NCBI GenBank assembly: GCA_964009845.1
Contig: CAXGIQ010000010.1
Coordinates: forward strand, 1-22,579
DNA: 22,579 bases
Origin: UBA7312 sp002715345
Lineage (GTDB): Bacteria; Bacteroidota; Bacteroidia; Flavobacteriales; UBA7312
Direction of reading: 5' to 3'
Below the pieces are notes generated by a model. It had not been told where the DNA came from. It saw nothing but the letters and a program-made list of their open reading frames with translations, and searched no databases. Of this stretch, positions 8,167 through 15,814 are shown one piece after another. The translations under genes and the position numbers were made by a program. Numbering within the stretch: position 1 is the first letter of the stretch; each line of letters starts with the position of its first letter.

Positions 8167-10605
8167 ATGAATAATCGATTTTCAATTGACACTTTGTCGG
8201 GAGTATTTGATGAGGATGCGGAGTTCATCCCCTTAATGAGCCAAGAGGACGAAGACAAGATAAATAAAGAGGAAACACCAGAGGTACTACCGATTCTATC
8301 CTTAAGAAATACGGTTTTATTTCCTGGGGTAGTGATACCAATTACTGTGGGTAGAGATAAGTCTATCAAGCTGATTAAAGAGGTGTATAAAGGGAATAAG
8401 GTCTTGGGAGTGGTTTCTCAGAAAGATCTCAGTGTAGAGGAACCCAGCTTGGCCGATTTGCACACCACAGGTACAGTAGCACAAATCATGAAGATGTTGC
8501 GTATGCCTGATGGTAACATTACCGCTATTATACAAGGGCGTAAGTTGATGCAACTAACAGAATTGGTGCAAGAGCAACCTTATTTAAAAGCGAAGGTCAT
8601 GCCAATGGAAGAGGTGAAACCTACGAAAGGAGATGAGGAGTTTGATGCTTTGGTAAGTTCTATTAAAGACATTGCCTTGCAGATTGTGAAGGAGTCGCCC
8701 AACATTCCAACAGAGGCACAGGTGGCTATCCAGAATATAGAGTCGCCTTCTTTTTTAATCAACTTTGTGTGTTCTAATATGGATGTGTCAGTAGAGCAAA
8801 AGCAAGAGTTGTTGATGCAGAGCAACTTGAAAACACGTTCTGTCCTTACCTTAGAATTGCTTTCGAAAGAGTTACAAAAGCTCGAAATGAAGAACGAGAT
8901 TCAGCACAAAGTAAAAGTAGATTTAGACCAGCAGCAGCGCGAGTATTTCTTAAATCAGCAGTTGAAAGCGATACAAGAGGAGTTGGGCGGTTCTGCCGAT
9001 CAGGAGATAGAAGAAATGCGAAAGTGTGCCAAGCAGAAGAAATGGACCAAAGAAGTAGGAGAAAACTTCGAAAAGGAAGTAAAAAAGCTACAGCGCATGA
9101 ACCCTGCTATGGCTGATTATTCAGTACAGCGTGCTTACCTTGAATTGGTCTTGGATTTGCCTTGGGGCGAATATACCAAAGACCACTTCGATTTGAAGCG
9201 CGCGAAGAAAATATTAGACAGAGACCACTCTGGTTTGGAAAAAGTGAAAGAGCGCATCTTGGAGCACTTAGCTGTTTTGAAACTCAAGGGGGATATGAAA
9301 GCGCCTATCCTTTGTTTGTACGGCCCTCCAGGAGTTGGTAAAACTTCTTTAGGTAAATCTATTGCAGAGGCTTTGGGGCGTAAGTATGAGCGTGTTTCTT
9401 TAGGAGGTATGCGTGATGAGTCGGAGATTCGTGGTCATCGTAAAACATACATCGGTGCTATGCCAGGTCGTATCATCAAGTCCATCAAAAAAGCCAATTC
9501 ATCCAACCCTGTTTTTGTGTTGGATGAGATTGATAAGATAACACGCGATTCACATGGTGATCCTTCATCAGCTATGTTAGAGGTGTTAGATACAGCGCAA
9601 AACAGTGAGTTTCATGATAATTACTTAGAGATGGGTTACGACCTTTCCAAAGTGATGTTCATTGCTACTGCAAACTCTTTGAATACTATTCAGCCGGCTT
9701 TACGCGATCGTATGGAAATCATTGAAATCAATGGTTATACCATGGAGGAGAAAACAGAAATTGCTAGAAAACACCTCTTACCAAAGCAGCTGAAAGAACA
9801 CGGCTTGAAAAAGATAGATTTGAAGGTGTCTAAAAAGGTATTGGAAAAGGCAGTAGAAGGATACACAAGGGAGTCTGGTGTGCGAGGTTTAGATAAGACG
9901 GTTGCTAAATTGGTGCGTTATGCTGCCAAAAGTATCGCTATGGAACAGGATTATAATGTTGAAGTGCAAGTAGAGGATTTGAAGGGAATATTGGGTCCTG
10001 CACGATTTGATAAAGATCGTTACTTGAATAATGATATTGCAGGGGTGGTTACCGGCTTAGCTTGGACGCCTTTTGGAGGAGATATACTTTTTGTTGAGAG
10101 TTCTTTGAGCAAAGGAAAAGGTAAATTAGAGATTACAGGAAATCTAGGAAAGATCATGAAGGAATCGTCTACTATTGCTATGAAATATATCAAAGCCAAT
10201 GCCGATACATTGGGTATGGGTGCCAGTATTTTCGATAAATATGATGTGCACATCCATGTGCCAGAAGGAGCTACTCCAAAAGACGGTCCTTCTGCAGGAA
10301 TTACCATGCTGACGGCTTTAACCTCTTTGTTTACACAGCGCAGAGTGAAGAATAAATTGGCCATGACGGGTGAAATCACTTTGAGAGGAAAGGTGCTTCC
10401 AGTAGGAGGTATCAAAGAAAAGATACTAGCTGCCAAGCGGGCGGGTATCAAAGAAATAATTCTTTGTGAGGATAACCGAAAAGATATTGAAGAAATCAAC
10501 GAACGATATGTAAAGGGCTTAACATTTTATTATGTAAACGAAATGAAGGAGGTATTGGATGCAGCGCTTTTAAGTCAAAAAGTAAAAAATGCTAAAAAGC
10601 TGTAA
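8167..10605 (+). CDS. lon: ATP-dependent protease Lon (LonA)
   Basis: This is an 812-residue cytoplasmic AAA+ serine protease that degrades misfolded and selected regulatory proteins. An N-terminal substrate-binding LON domain (about 40-235, LPILSLRNTVLFPGVVIPI) is followed by a coiled-coil linker with REYFLNQQLKAIQEELGG. The AAA+ module has Walker A GPPGVGKT at 386-393, SEIRGHRKTYIGAMPGRII, and Walker B VFVLDEIDKI. The C-terminal protease domain has the Ser709 (PKDGPSAGI) and Lys752 (GGIKEK) catalytic dyad, 43 residues apart as in E. coli Lon. The length is normal for LonA. The first roughly 35 residues are an acidic extension before the LON domain, common in this phylum. The strong sigma-54 site upstream suggests activation by an enhancer-binding regulator rather than housekeeping expression alone. 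Confidence 0.97.
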   Translation: MNNRFSIDTLSGVFDEDAEFIPLMSQEDEDKINKEETPEVLPILSLRNTVLFPGVVIPITVGRDKSIKLIKEVYKGNKVLGVVSQKDLSVEEPSLADLHTTGTVAQIMKMLRMPDGNITAIIQGRKLMQLTELVQEQPYLKAKVMPMEEVKPTKGDEEFDALVSSIKDIALQIVKESPNIPTEAQVAIQNIESPSFLINFVCSNMDVSVEQKQELLMQSNLKTRSVLTLELLSKELQKLEMKNEIQHKVKVDLDQQQREYFLNQQLKAIQEELGGSADQEIEEMRKCAKQKKWTKEVGENFEKEVKKLQRMNPAMADYSVQRAYLELVLDLPWGEYTKDHFDLKRAKKILDRDHSGLEKVKERILEHLAVLKLKGDMKAPILCLYGPPGVGKTSLGKSIAEALGRKYERVSLGGMRDESEIRGHRKTYIGAMPGRIIKSIKKANSSNPVFVLDEIDKITRDSHGDPSSAMLEVLDTAQNSEFHDNYLEMGYDLSKVMFIATANSLNTIQPALRDRMEIIEINGYTMEEKTEIARKHLLPKQLKEHGLKKIDLKVSKKVLEKAVEGYTRESGVRGLDKTVAKLVRYAAKSIAMEQDYNVEVQVEDLKGILGPARFDKDRYLNNDIAGVVTGLAWTPFGGDILFVESSLSKGKGKLEITGNLGKIMKESSTIAMKYIKANADTLGMGASIFDKYDVHIHVPEGATPKDGPSAGITMLTALTSLFTQRRVKNKLAMTGEITLRGKVLPVGGIKEKILAAKRAGIKEIILCEDNRKDIEEINERYVKGLTFYYVNEMKEVLDAALLSQKVKNAKKL

Positions 10606-10612
10606 TAATCAA

Positions 10613-10620
10613 TACATTTG
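10613..10620 (+). promoter_or_regulatory. -7 promoter element before the 10654 gene
   Basis: TACATTTG matches TAnnTTTG exactly. It lies just after the lon stop and 33 bases before the ATG at 10654, leaving a normal short leader. The -33 partner is not clear. Confidence 0.55.
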
Positions 10621-10653
10621 CACGTTCAGAAAAATAATTAACACAATTACACA

Positions 10654-11304
10654 ATGAAGAAATTGTTAGTAATAGCATTTGTTGCATTCATAGGGATGAA
10701 TACTTTTGCTCAGGATGCTTTGGTAAAAGTAAGTCCGTTTTACTTTTTTGACGGTACACTATATGCTTCTTATGAGAGAGCTTTAGAAAACAATCGTTCT
10801 ATTCAGTTAGATGGAGGTTTACGTCTAGCAGATAACGGTAACGATTATGGTTGGATGGGTGAATTGCAATTGCGCAAATATTTGTTCAGCCCGAAATTTA
10901 TTGGAGAAGCTCCATTAAGTGGTTTTTATGCAGGGATTTATACCAATGGAAAGTATTTTAAAGAATACAATGAGTGGACTGACTGGAAAACTTTGGATGA
11001 GCCTTACTGGGAATATATTTACAATGAGGATGGTACAGAAAACTGGGAAGAGTCTGTTTGGCATGAAGGAGAATATGAAGAAGTAATCGTTAAAGAAAGT
11101 TACGATATCAAGCAAGGTGAAGGTGGTGTTTTATTTGGCTTTCAAGCCATTATCCATAATGCCTTGTCTTTTGATGTGTTTCTTGGTGGTGGTGTAAGAG
11201 GCGCTCAAATTGATGGCAAGAAAACAAACCGAAACTATGATGGTATCAGAGGTTATACAGGAGTAGTTCCAAAAGGGGGATTTTCATTAGGTATTGTTTT
11301 TTAA
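10654..11304 (+). CDS. Exported protein of unknown function, probably a small outer-membrane beta-barrel
   Basis: This 216-residue protein has a clear signal peptide (residues 1-20, MKKLLVIAFVAFIGMNTFAQ). The mature part has alternating hydrophobic and polar residues (DGTLYASYERAL, SIQLDGGLRLA, GELQLRKYLFS, SGFYAGIYTNGKYF) and ends in a beta strand with terminal Phe (GFSLGIVF), as outer-membrane barrel proteins do. Residues about 102-152 form a strikingly acidic, aromatic-rich stretch with tryptophans at 108, 111, 119, 131 and 136, which would be a long external loop in a barrel model. I do not recognise the family for certain; it resembles DUF3575-type barrels. It has its own promoter and terminator, so it is probably a single-gene transcript. 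Confidence 0.7.
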   Translation: MKKLLVIAFVAFIGMNTFAQDALVKVSPFYFFDGTLYASYERALENNRSIQLDGGLRLADNGNDYGWMGELQLRKYLFSPKFIGEAPLSGFYAGIYTNGKYFKEYNEWTDWKTLDEPYWEYIYNEDGTENWEESVWHEGEYEEVIVKESYDIKQGEGGVLFGFQAIIHNALSFDVFLGGGVRGAQIDGKKTNRNYDGIRGYTGVVPKGGFSLGIVF

Positions 11305-11326
11305 TACCTATACTCCACAAAATTAC

Positions 11327-11352
11327 AAGCGCAGCTAGTCTGCGCTTTTTTT
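11327..11352 (+). terminator. Rho-independent terminator after the 10654 gene
   Basis: Arms AAGCGCAG (11327-11334) and CTGCGCTT (11340-11347) form an 8-base-pair stem around a CTAGT loop, followed by a run of T. Flanking ATTACAA and TTGTAAT can extend the helix around the T run. It lies 22 bases past the stop. Confidence 0.9.
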
Positions 11353-11388
11353 GTAATAAGTAGCTCGTTAAATCGTTAAAACATTTGT

Positions 11389-11395
11389 TACTTTG
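11389..11395 (+). promoter_or_regulatory. Probable -7 promoter element before porQ
   Basis: The sequence TTACTTTG (11388-11395) contains the TTTG core with an imperfect TA half. Its G lies 4 bases before the ATG at 11400, the same close placement as at the glmU-like and methyltransferase genes. It follows directly after a terminator, so a promoter is needed here. Confidence 0.42.
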
Positions 11396-11399
11396 CCTT

Positions 11400-12425
11400 A
11401 TGCGAAAATACCTCTTGTTTCTTGTATTATTACCTACTTTGCTGTTGGCACAAACAGGAGGAAAAACTACCTATCAAGTCTTGCAATTTCCTGTTTCTTC
11501 TCGTATGTCAGTCTTGAACAATCCAATTGCTATTTGGGGTTCCGACCTCAACCTTGGTATTTACAATCCTGCTTTACTAAACCCCAAGATGAAGGATGGT
11601 TTAGCGCTTAACTTTGTAGATTACTTTTCAGACATCAACATGGTTTCAGCTGCTTATGCTTTTCCTTTCAAGGATGCAGGAACAGTTGGGGTATCCATAC
11701 AATCTTTAAGTTTAGGAAAGTTTACATACACCAACGAGCAGGCAGAAGAATTGGGCTTTTTTAGAGCAAACGAGCAATTGCTTACTACTGGATTTGGCAA
11801 GCAACTACATGATAAGTGGAGTATTGGTGGAGCGGTGAAGTTTCTGTTTTCCGATTTAGAAAGCTACCAATCTTTTGGGATGGCGACTGATCTGGGTGCT
11901 ACTTATTTAAATAGAGAAAGTCAATTTGCAGCTTCTGTTTTGGCGCAAAATATAGGAAGGCAAATAACTTCTTATAATGGTACGAACGAACCACTTTCTT
12001 TTGAAGTGAAGCTAGGCTTATCTAAAAAGTTAGAGCATTTGCCTTTTCGTTTTTCTATTGGTTATAACCATTTAGAAACTTGGGATTTAACTTATCATTA
12101 CAATCCAACAGTTACGACCGATCCGATAACAGGAGAGAAGGTTGTAAACTCAGCAAGTTTCGGGCAGAAATTATTTCGTCATTTCACCACTTCAGGAGAG
12201 TTAAGCATTGGTAAATATTTGCAACTACGCATGGGCTATGATGCGCAGCGCAGGCATGAACTTACCGTTAATTCTTTTTTAGGAATGGTGGGCTTTTCTT
12301 GGGGTATAGGGATTAAGGTTTCGCATTTTTACATCAATTACGGAAGAGCATCCTATCATTTAGCAGGAGCGCCTAATTATTTCTCGTTAAACACCAATCT
12401 TTCTAAGTTTTACAAACGCCAATGA
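11400..12425 (+). CDS. porQ: Type IX secretion system outer-membrane protein PorQ
   Basis: This is a 341-residue outer-membrane protein of the type IX secretion machinery, known from Porphyromonas gingivalis as needed for cargo secretion; its family is related to FadL/PorV-like barrels. The signal peptide is residues 1-18 (YLLFLVLLPTLLLAQ). The mature N-terminus GGKTTYQVLQFPVSSRMSVLNN followed by NLGIYNPALLNPKM is the PorQ signature. The rest shows alternating barrel strands such as AGTVGVSIQSLSLGKF and KWSIGGAVKFLFSDL. The frame stays open upstream to a TTG at 11385, but ATG at 11400 begins the signal peptide and is the likely start. Its stop overlaps the cmk start as ATGA, implying translational coupling; a porQ-cmk pairing is one I recall from other Bacteroidota. 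Four T9SS cargo genes lie in the same window. Confidence 0.88.
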   Translation: MRKYLLFLVLLPTLLLAQTGGKTTYQVLQFPVSSRMSVLNNPIAIWGSDLNLGIYNPALLNPKMKDGLALNFVDYFSDINMVSAAYAFPFKDAGTVGVSIQSLSLGKFTYTNEQAEELGFFRANEQLLTTGFGKQLHDKWSIGGAVKFLFSDLESYQSFGMATDLGATYLNRESQFAASVLAQNIGRQITSYNGTNEPLSFEVKLGLSKKLEHLPFRFSIGYNHLETWDLTYHYNPTVTTDPITGEKVVNSASFGQKLFRHFTTSGELSIGKYLQLRMGYDAQRRHELTVNSFLGMVGFSWGIGIKVSHFYINYGRASYHLAGAPNYFSLNTNLSKFYKRQ

Positions 12426-13096
12426 AAAAGATAAACATAGCAATTGATGGCCACTCTTCTTGTGGGAAAAGCACCATTGCTAAGCAGTTGGCGCAGCACT
12501 TTGCCTATGTGTATATAGATACAGGTGCCATGTACAGAGCCGTTTGCTTATACTGCTTGCAAGAGAGCATTATGCTAGATGGCCTTATTGATGAGGAGCG
12601 ACTGTTGAGAAAGTTGAATCAAATAGAAGTTTCTTTCAATTATAGCAGAGATACAAATGCATCTGAAACATATTTGAATGGTGTGAATGTAGATCAAGAT
12701 ATTAGAGGTTTATGGGTGTCGGAGAATGTAAGTAAGGTAAGCAAGATAAAAGTTGTTCGAGAAAAAATGGTTGCTATTCAGCAAGCTATAGGAGAGGATA
12801 AAGGAGTGGTGATGGATGGTAGAGATATAGGAACAGTTGTTTTTCCAGATGCTGAATTGAAATTATTTGTCACAGCCTCTTTAGAAGAAAGAGCACGCAG
12901 AAGACATGCAGAACTAGAAGGTGTTTCTTTAGAAGATGTAATAAAGAATTTAGGTGATAGAGATTTTGATGACAGTACACGCGTTGAAAATCCGCTGAAG
13001 CAAGCAGTAGATGCGATTGTGATTGACAACACTAATTTATCTAGGGAAGAGCAATTTGCGCTCATCCTGAAGCATTGCCAAGATGCTATGCAGTAA
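12422..13096 (+). CDS. cmk: (d)CMP kinase (cytidylate kinase)
   Basis: This 224-residue cytoplasmic enzyme phosphorylates CMP and dCMP with ATP in pyrimidine salvage and DNA precursor supply. The P-loop is GHSSCGKST (residues 10-18), a Bacteroidota variant of the usual GPAGSGKS. DTGAMYR (33-39), MDGRDIGTVVFPDAELK (about 130-147) and RDFDDSTR near the C-terminus are family motifs. The length is typical. ATG at 12422 overlaps the porQ stop by four bases. At its 3' end the gene runs 11 bases into the 3' end of ispH on the opposite strand, so the two stop codons lie inside each other's frames and no terminator fits between them. Confidence 0.95.
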   Translation: MKKINIAIDGHSSCGKSTIAKQLAQHFAYVYIDTGAMYRAVCLYCLQESIMLDGLIDEERLLRKLNQIEVSFNYSRDTNASETYLNGVNVDQDIRGLWVSENVSKVSKIKVVREKMVAIQQAIGEDKGVVMDGRDIGTVVFPDAELKLFVTASLEERARRRHAELEGVSLEDVIKNLGDRDFDDSTRVENPLKQAVDAIVIDNTNLSREEQFALILKHCQDAMQ

Positions 13097-14309
13097 ACTC
13101 CTCTAAAACGCTTTCGATAGAACGCGTATTTTTAAAATAAGAGAGTAATTTTTGAAGCACTTTATCTACAATAGCATCTGGGCAAGATGCACCACTGGTC
13201 AAGATGATTTTTAATTTATCTTTTTCAGGTAAAAAGTTATGCGTTTGTAACATTTCTTTTGATTCGTAATGGAAGTGCTGTATTAAATCTTGCGACAATA
13301 TTTCCTCTTCTGTTTTAATAAAGTAGGTGGGTAGTTTTTCTTCGCAAAGCTCTACTAAATGTGAGGTGTTAGAGCTATTGTAACCGCCAACAACAATAGC
13401 TAAATCGGCTTCTTCTTTTAGTAGGCCGAATGTTGCTTTTTGATTTTCGTCAGTTGCATAACATAAAGTGTTTCTTGTGTCTGCGAAATGATGTTTGTAA
13501 TTTTCTTCTGTATATCGGTTAATGATAATTGATTTTAAGAATTCAGAAATTTCTTCTGTTTCGCTAGCTAGCATAGTAGTTTGATTTATCACCCCAATTT
13601 TTACCAAATCATTTTCAGGATCAAAACCTTCTGAGTGTTTATTTTTGAAAAGCTCATAAAAATCCTCTTTTTTTCTTTTTCCACTAATAAATTCAGCTAG
13701 AATTTTAGCTTCTCCCATATCACGAATTATTACAGATGGGGCATTTTGATTTGTGTGTGAAAAAGTGGCTCTTGTTTCTTCATGACTATATTTACCATGT
13801 ATGATGATGGTGAAGTCTTCCTTGGCAATCTTTTCTGAAATTTTCCATACGCGTGTAACAAAAGGGCAAGTGGTGTCATAAGTTTCAAGAATAACTCCTT
13901 TATTTTCTAATAATTCTTGTATTTCAATTGTTGTTCCAAAAGCTGGAGTAATCACTATATCATCGCTACTAATTTTATCCCAGGAAATTAATTGATTACC
14001 TTGAGTGTCCATAATGAATTTCAAGCCTTTTTCCAGTAAGTCATCATTTACAGTAGGGTTGTGTATCATCTGGCTTAAGAGATAAATTTTTTTGTTTGGA
14101 TTTTCTTCAATTGCCCTGTAAGAAATCTCAATAGCGTTTTCTACACCATAGCAAAAACCGAAGTGCCTAGCTAGGTGAAACTGTACTGGTCCAAAATCGA
14201 CAATTGTAGGAGAGAAGTCCTTCTTTTTAGGATCCAATTCTCTACGATTTTTCTTAATCGTGCCAATAATAGGAGATCGATAGAAATTGGGTATGTCGAA
14301 TTTTTTCAT
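13086..14309 (-). CDS. ispH: 4-hydroxy-3-methylbut-2-enyl diphosphate reductase
   Basis: This 407-residue iron-sulfur enzyme does the last step of the MEP isoprenoid pathway, reducing HMBPP to IPP and DMAPP. The three cluster cysteines are visible: Cys53 (GFCYGVENAIE), Cys148 (DTTCPFVTRVWK) and Cys283 (LCYATDENQKA). Substrate-binding motifs include MIHNPTVND (His83), SHEET (His176) and GGYNSSNTSHL. It is longer than E. coli IspH (316) because of a roughly 45-residue N-terminal extension and an insertion around 205-275; this long form is usual in Bacteroidota. It has a promoter-like box 20 bases upstream, back to back with that of pdxH. Its last 11 bases overlap cmk. Confidence 0.95.
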   Translation of the reverse strand: MKKFDIPNFYRSPIIGTIKKNRRELDPKKKDFSPTIVDFGPVQFHLARHFGFCYGVENAIEISYRAIEENPNKKIYLLSQMIHNPTVNDDLLEKGLKFIMDTQGNQLISWDKISSDDIVITPAFGTTIEIQELLENKGVILETYDTTCPFVTRVWKISEKIAKEDFTIIIHGKYSHEETRATFSHTNQNAPSVIIRDMGEAKILAEFISGKRKKEDFYELFKNKHSEGFDPENDLVKIGVINQTTMLASETEEISEFLKSIIINRYTEENYKHHFADTRNTLCYATDENQKATFGLLKEEADLAIVVGGYNSSNTSHLVELCEEKLPTYFIKTEEEILSQDLIQHFHYESKEMLQTHNFLPEKDKLKIILTSGASCPDAIVDKVLQKLLSYFKNTRSIESVLEEFTA

Positions 14310-14329
14310 TGAGCGCAGATATATGCACG

Positions 14330-14337
14330 CAAAAATA
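14330..14337 (-). promoter_or_regulatory. -7 promoter element of ispH
   Basis: Read on the minus strand this is TATTTTTG, a perfect TAnnTTTG match, 20 bases before the ispH ATG at 14309. It sits 2 bases from the oppositely oriented pdxH element. Confidence 0.5.
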
Positions 14338-14339
14338 GG

Positions 14340-14347
14340 TAAATTTG
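14340..14347 (+). promoter_or_regulatory. -7 promoter element of pdxH
   Basis: TAAATTTG matches TAnnTTTG exactly and lies 9 bases before the ATG at 14357. It is back to back with the ispH element, so the upstream contacts of each RNA polymerase would overlap the other promoter. Confidence 0.55.
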
Positions 14348-14356
14348 AATTGCTTT

Positions 14357-14992
14357 ATGAGTGATATTAAGAATTACAGAACGGACTATGGCAAGCAAGA
14401 GTTAAACCATAAGGATTTACCTGAAAATCCTATTCAATTGTTTAATGCTTGGTTACAAGAAGCGATTGATACTATAGATAAAGATGCGAATGCTTTTATT
14501 TTATCTACAGTAGATACAAATGCTTTTCCAAGCACTAGAGTTTTATTACTGAAAGAAGTTAGTGATGAAGGTTTTGTATTCTTTACGAACTACAACAGTA
14601 ACAAAGGGAATGAAATGGAAGTAAACCCAAAAGTAGGTCTAAACTTTTTTTGGCCTTCTTTAGAAAGGCAAGTGCGTGTTCAGGGTGTGGTTAAAAAAGT
14701 TTCTGATGTTGTGTCAGATTCTTATTTCCAAAGTAGACCCTATAAAAGTCAAATTGGCGCTTGGGCTTCAGAACAAAGTAGTAGATTAGATTCTAGAGCA
14801 AGCTTAGAAGAACGATTTCATCACTTTTCTAAAAAACATCCTCAAGAAGTACCCAGGCCGCAACACTGGGGTGGCTATATTGTAAAACCAAAAAATATTG
14901 AATTTTGGCAAGGACGCGCTAGCCGTTTGCATGATCGTTTTACTTTTACTTTACATCAAGGAAAATGGAAAGTTGATAGATTGTTTCCTTAA
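14357..14992 (+). CDS. pdxH: Pyridoxamine 5'-phosphate oxidase
   Basis: This 211-residue FMN enzyme oxidises pyridoxine or pyridoxamine 5'-phosphate to pyridoxal 5'-phosphate, the last step of vitamin B6 cofactor supply. Family motifs run in order: STRVLLLKE, FVFFTNYNSNKGNEM, FFWPSLERQVRVQG, RPYKSQIGAWASEQSS, PRPQHWGGYIVKP, IEFWQGRASRLHDR and the C-terminal RLFP. These cover FMN contacts and the PLP site. The length is typical (E. coli 218). The frame is open back to a TTG at 14345, but ATG at 14357 (MSDIKNYR) matches the family and has a promoter box just before it. It is transcribed divergently from ispH. Confidence 0.96.
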   Translation: MSDIKNYRTDYGKQELNHKDLPENPIQLFNAWLQEAIDTIDKDANAFILSTVDTNAFPSTRVLLLKEVSDEGFVFFTNYNSNKGNEMEVNPKVGLNFFWPSLERQVRVQGVVKKVSDVVSDSYFQSRPYKSQIGAWASEQSSRLDSRASLEERFHHFSKKHPQEVPRPQHWGGYIVKPKNIEFWQGRASRLHDRFTFTLHQGKWKVDRLFP

Positions 14993-15004
14993 TATTAAAT
15001 TATT

Positions 15005-15115
15005 ATGAAATACATTTAACTATTTACGATTATTTTTTTTGGTGATTTCTCTTATTCACAGAATCTTAGTCATGAATTGATTTCTACAACAGGAAATACT
15101 TATAATGATTATTAA
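15005..15115 (+). pseudogene. Decayed N-terminal remnant of an exported (T9SS-type) protein gene
   Basis: In one frame these 37 codons read MKYI, stop (TAA 15017-15019), then LFTIIFFGDFSYSQ followed by NLSHELISTTGNTYNDY and a second stop at 15113-15115. This looks like a signal peptide with its SYSQ cleavage region, followed by a mature N-terminus of the form xxELISTTGNTY. I recall that form from small T9SS cargo proteins of Bacteroidota (vISsaGxxy...). No continuing body or sorting domain follows before the trmH-like gene starts on the other strand at 15125. It is best read as a relic left by deletion, with an additional nonsense mutation at codon 5. The segment is short, so coincidence is not fully excluded. 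Confidence 0.5.
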
Positions 15116-15124
15116 ATAAAAACT

Positions 15125-15814
15125 CTAATCTTTCCCTCTTACTTTCTCTTTTCTATTATGCCAAAAACCTTTTTCAATAATATCTGATTTATCTATAGAG
15201 TAACGTAGCCAGTTTAGGAGGGTTTCTTCTTTGGCAATATCGTTTAGTTGCCAGTCAATGTTTTCTTGGCGTAATTGGTAGCTGAGGTGTTGCAAACAAA
15301 CAGCTGCTGCTACCGAGAGGTTAAAACTTTCCGTAAAGCCAAACATGGGTATTTTTAAGTACTCGTCTGCTTCTTGCAAGGCAACATCTGTTAGTCCTTC
15401 CATTTCGGTTCCAAAAAGCAGGGCTGTTTTTCCTTTAGTAATATCAAAGTCCTGTAGGTTGCAATCGTTTTTGTGTGGAGTGGTGGCTACTATGCGATAT
15501 CCTTTCTTTTTCAGCTTTTGGATGCACTGCAAAGTATTGTTATCTTCCTCATTATAACGTTGTATATTTAACCATCGGGAAGAGCCCATAGCAACCTCTC
15601 TATCAGGATTAAATTCGTTGTAGTTTTCTATCACATGTACATTTTGTATGCCAAAACAATCGGCCGAGCGCAATACTGCACTGGCATTGAGTGGTTGGTA
15701 AATGTTTTCTAAAACTACGGTTAGGTATTGGGTACGTTCGGCCAATACTTCCTGAAAACGGTTCCAACGATCGTCCGTTACCAAATGGCTAAGGTGTGCA
15801 ATGAGCTCTTTCAC
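15125..15814 (-). CDS. trmH: SpoU/TrmH-family RNA 2'-O-methyltransferase, probably tRNA Gm18
   Basis: This 229-residue SPOUT-class enzyme transfers a methyl group from SAM to a ribose 2'-hydroxyl. All three family motifs are present: motif 1 NASAVLRSADCFG (Asn43 and catalytic Arg49), motif 2 LLFGTEMEGL (132-141), and motif 3 IPMFGFTESFNLSVAAA (155-171). The short N-terminal helix and the C-terminal tail past residue 175 match TrmH (tRNA guanosine-18) rather than the larger rRNA enzymes, so Gm18 is the likely target, though this is inferred. The start is a GTG at 15814 that overlaps the fmt stop as GTGA; no in-frame ATG lies before motif 1, so GTG initiation with coupling to fmt is the best model. 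It is the last gene of the minus-strand run. Confidence 0.88.
   Translation of the reverse strand: MKELIAHLSHLVTDDRWNRFQEVLAERTQYLTVVLENIYQPLNASAVLRSADCFGIQNVHVIENYNEFNPDREVAMGSSRWLNIQRYNEEDNNTLQCIQKLKKKGYRIVATTPHKNDCNLQDFDITKGKTALLFGTEMEGLTDVALQEADEYLKIPMFGFTESFNLSVAAAVCLQHLSYQLRQENIDWQLNDIAKEETLLNWLRYSIDKSDIIEKGFWHNRKEKVRGKD

Noticed and set aside
10020..10499. 159-codon minus-strand ORF inside lon
   Set aside because: It is antisense to the highly conserved protease domain of Lon; the Ser-rich composition is expected from the complementary frame.
6910..10605. Apparent richer G+C content of the glmU-like and lon genes compared with the cargo genes, as a sign of transfer
   Set aside because: Both are core genes typical of the phylum; AT-rich cargo genes and expression-linked codon use explain the contrast. 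A codon-usage calculation would be needed to claim more.
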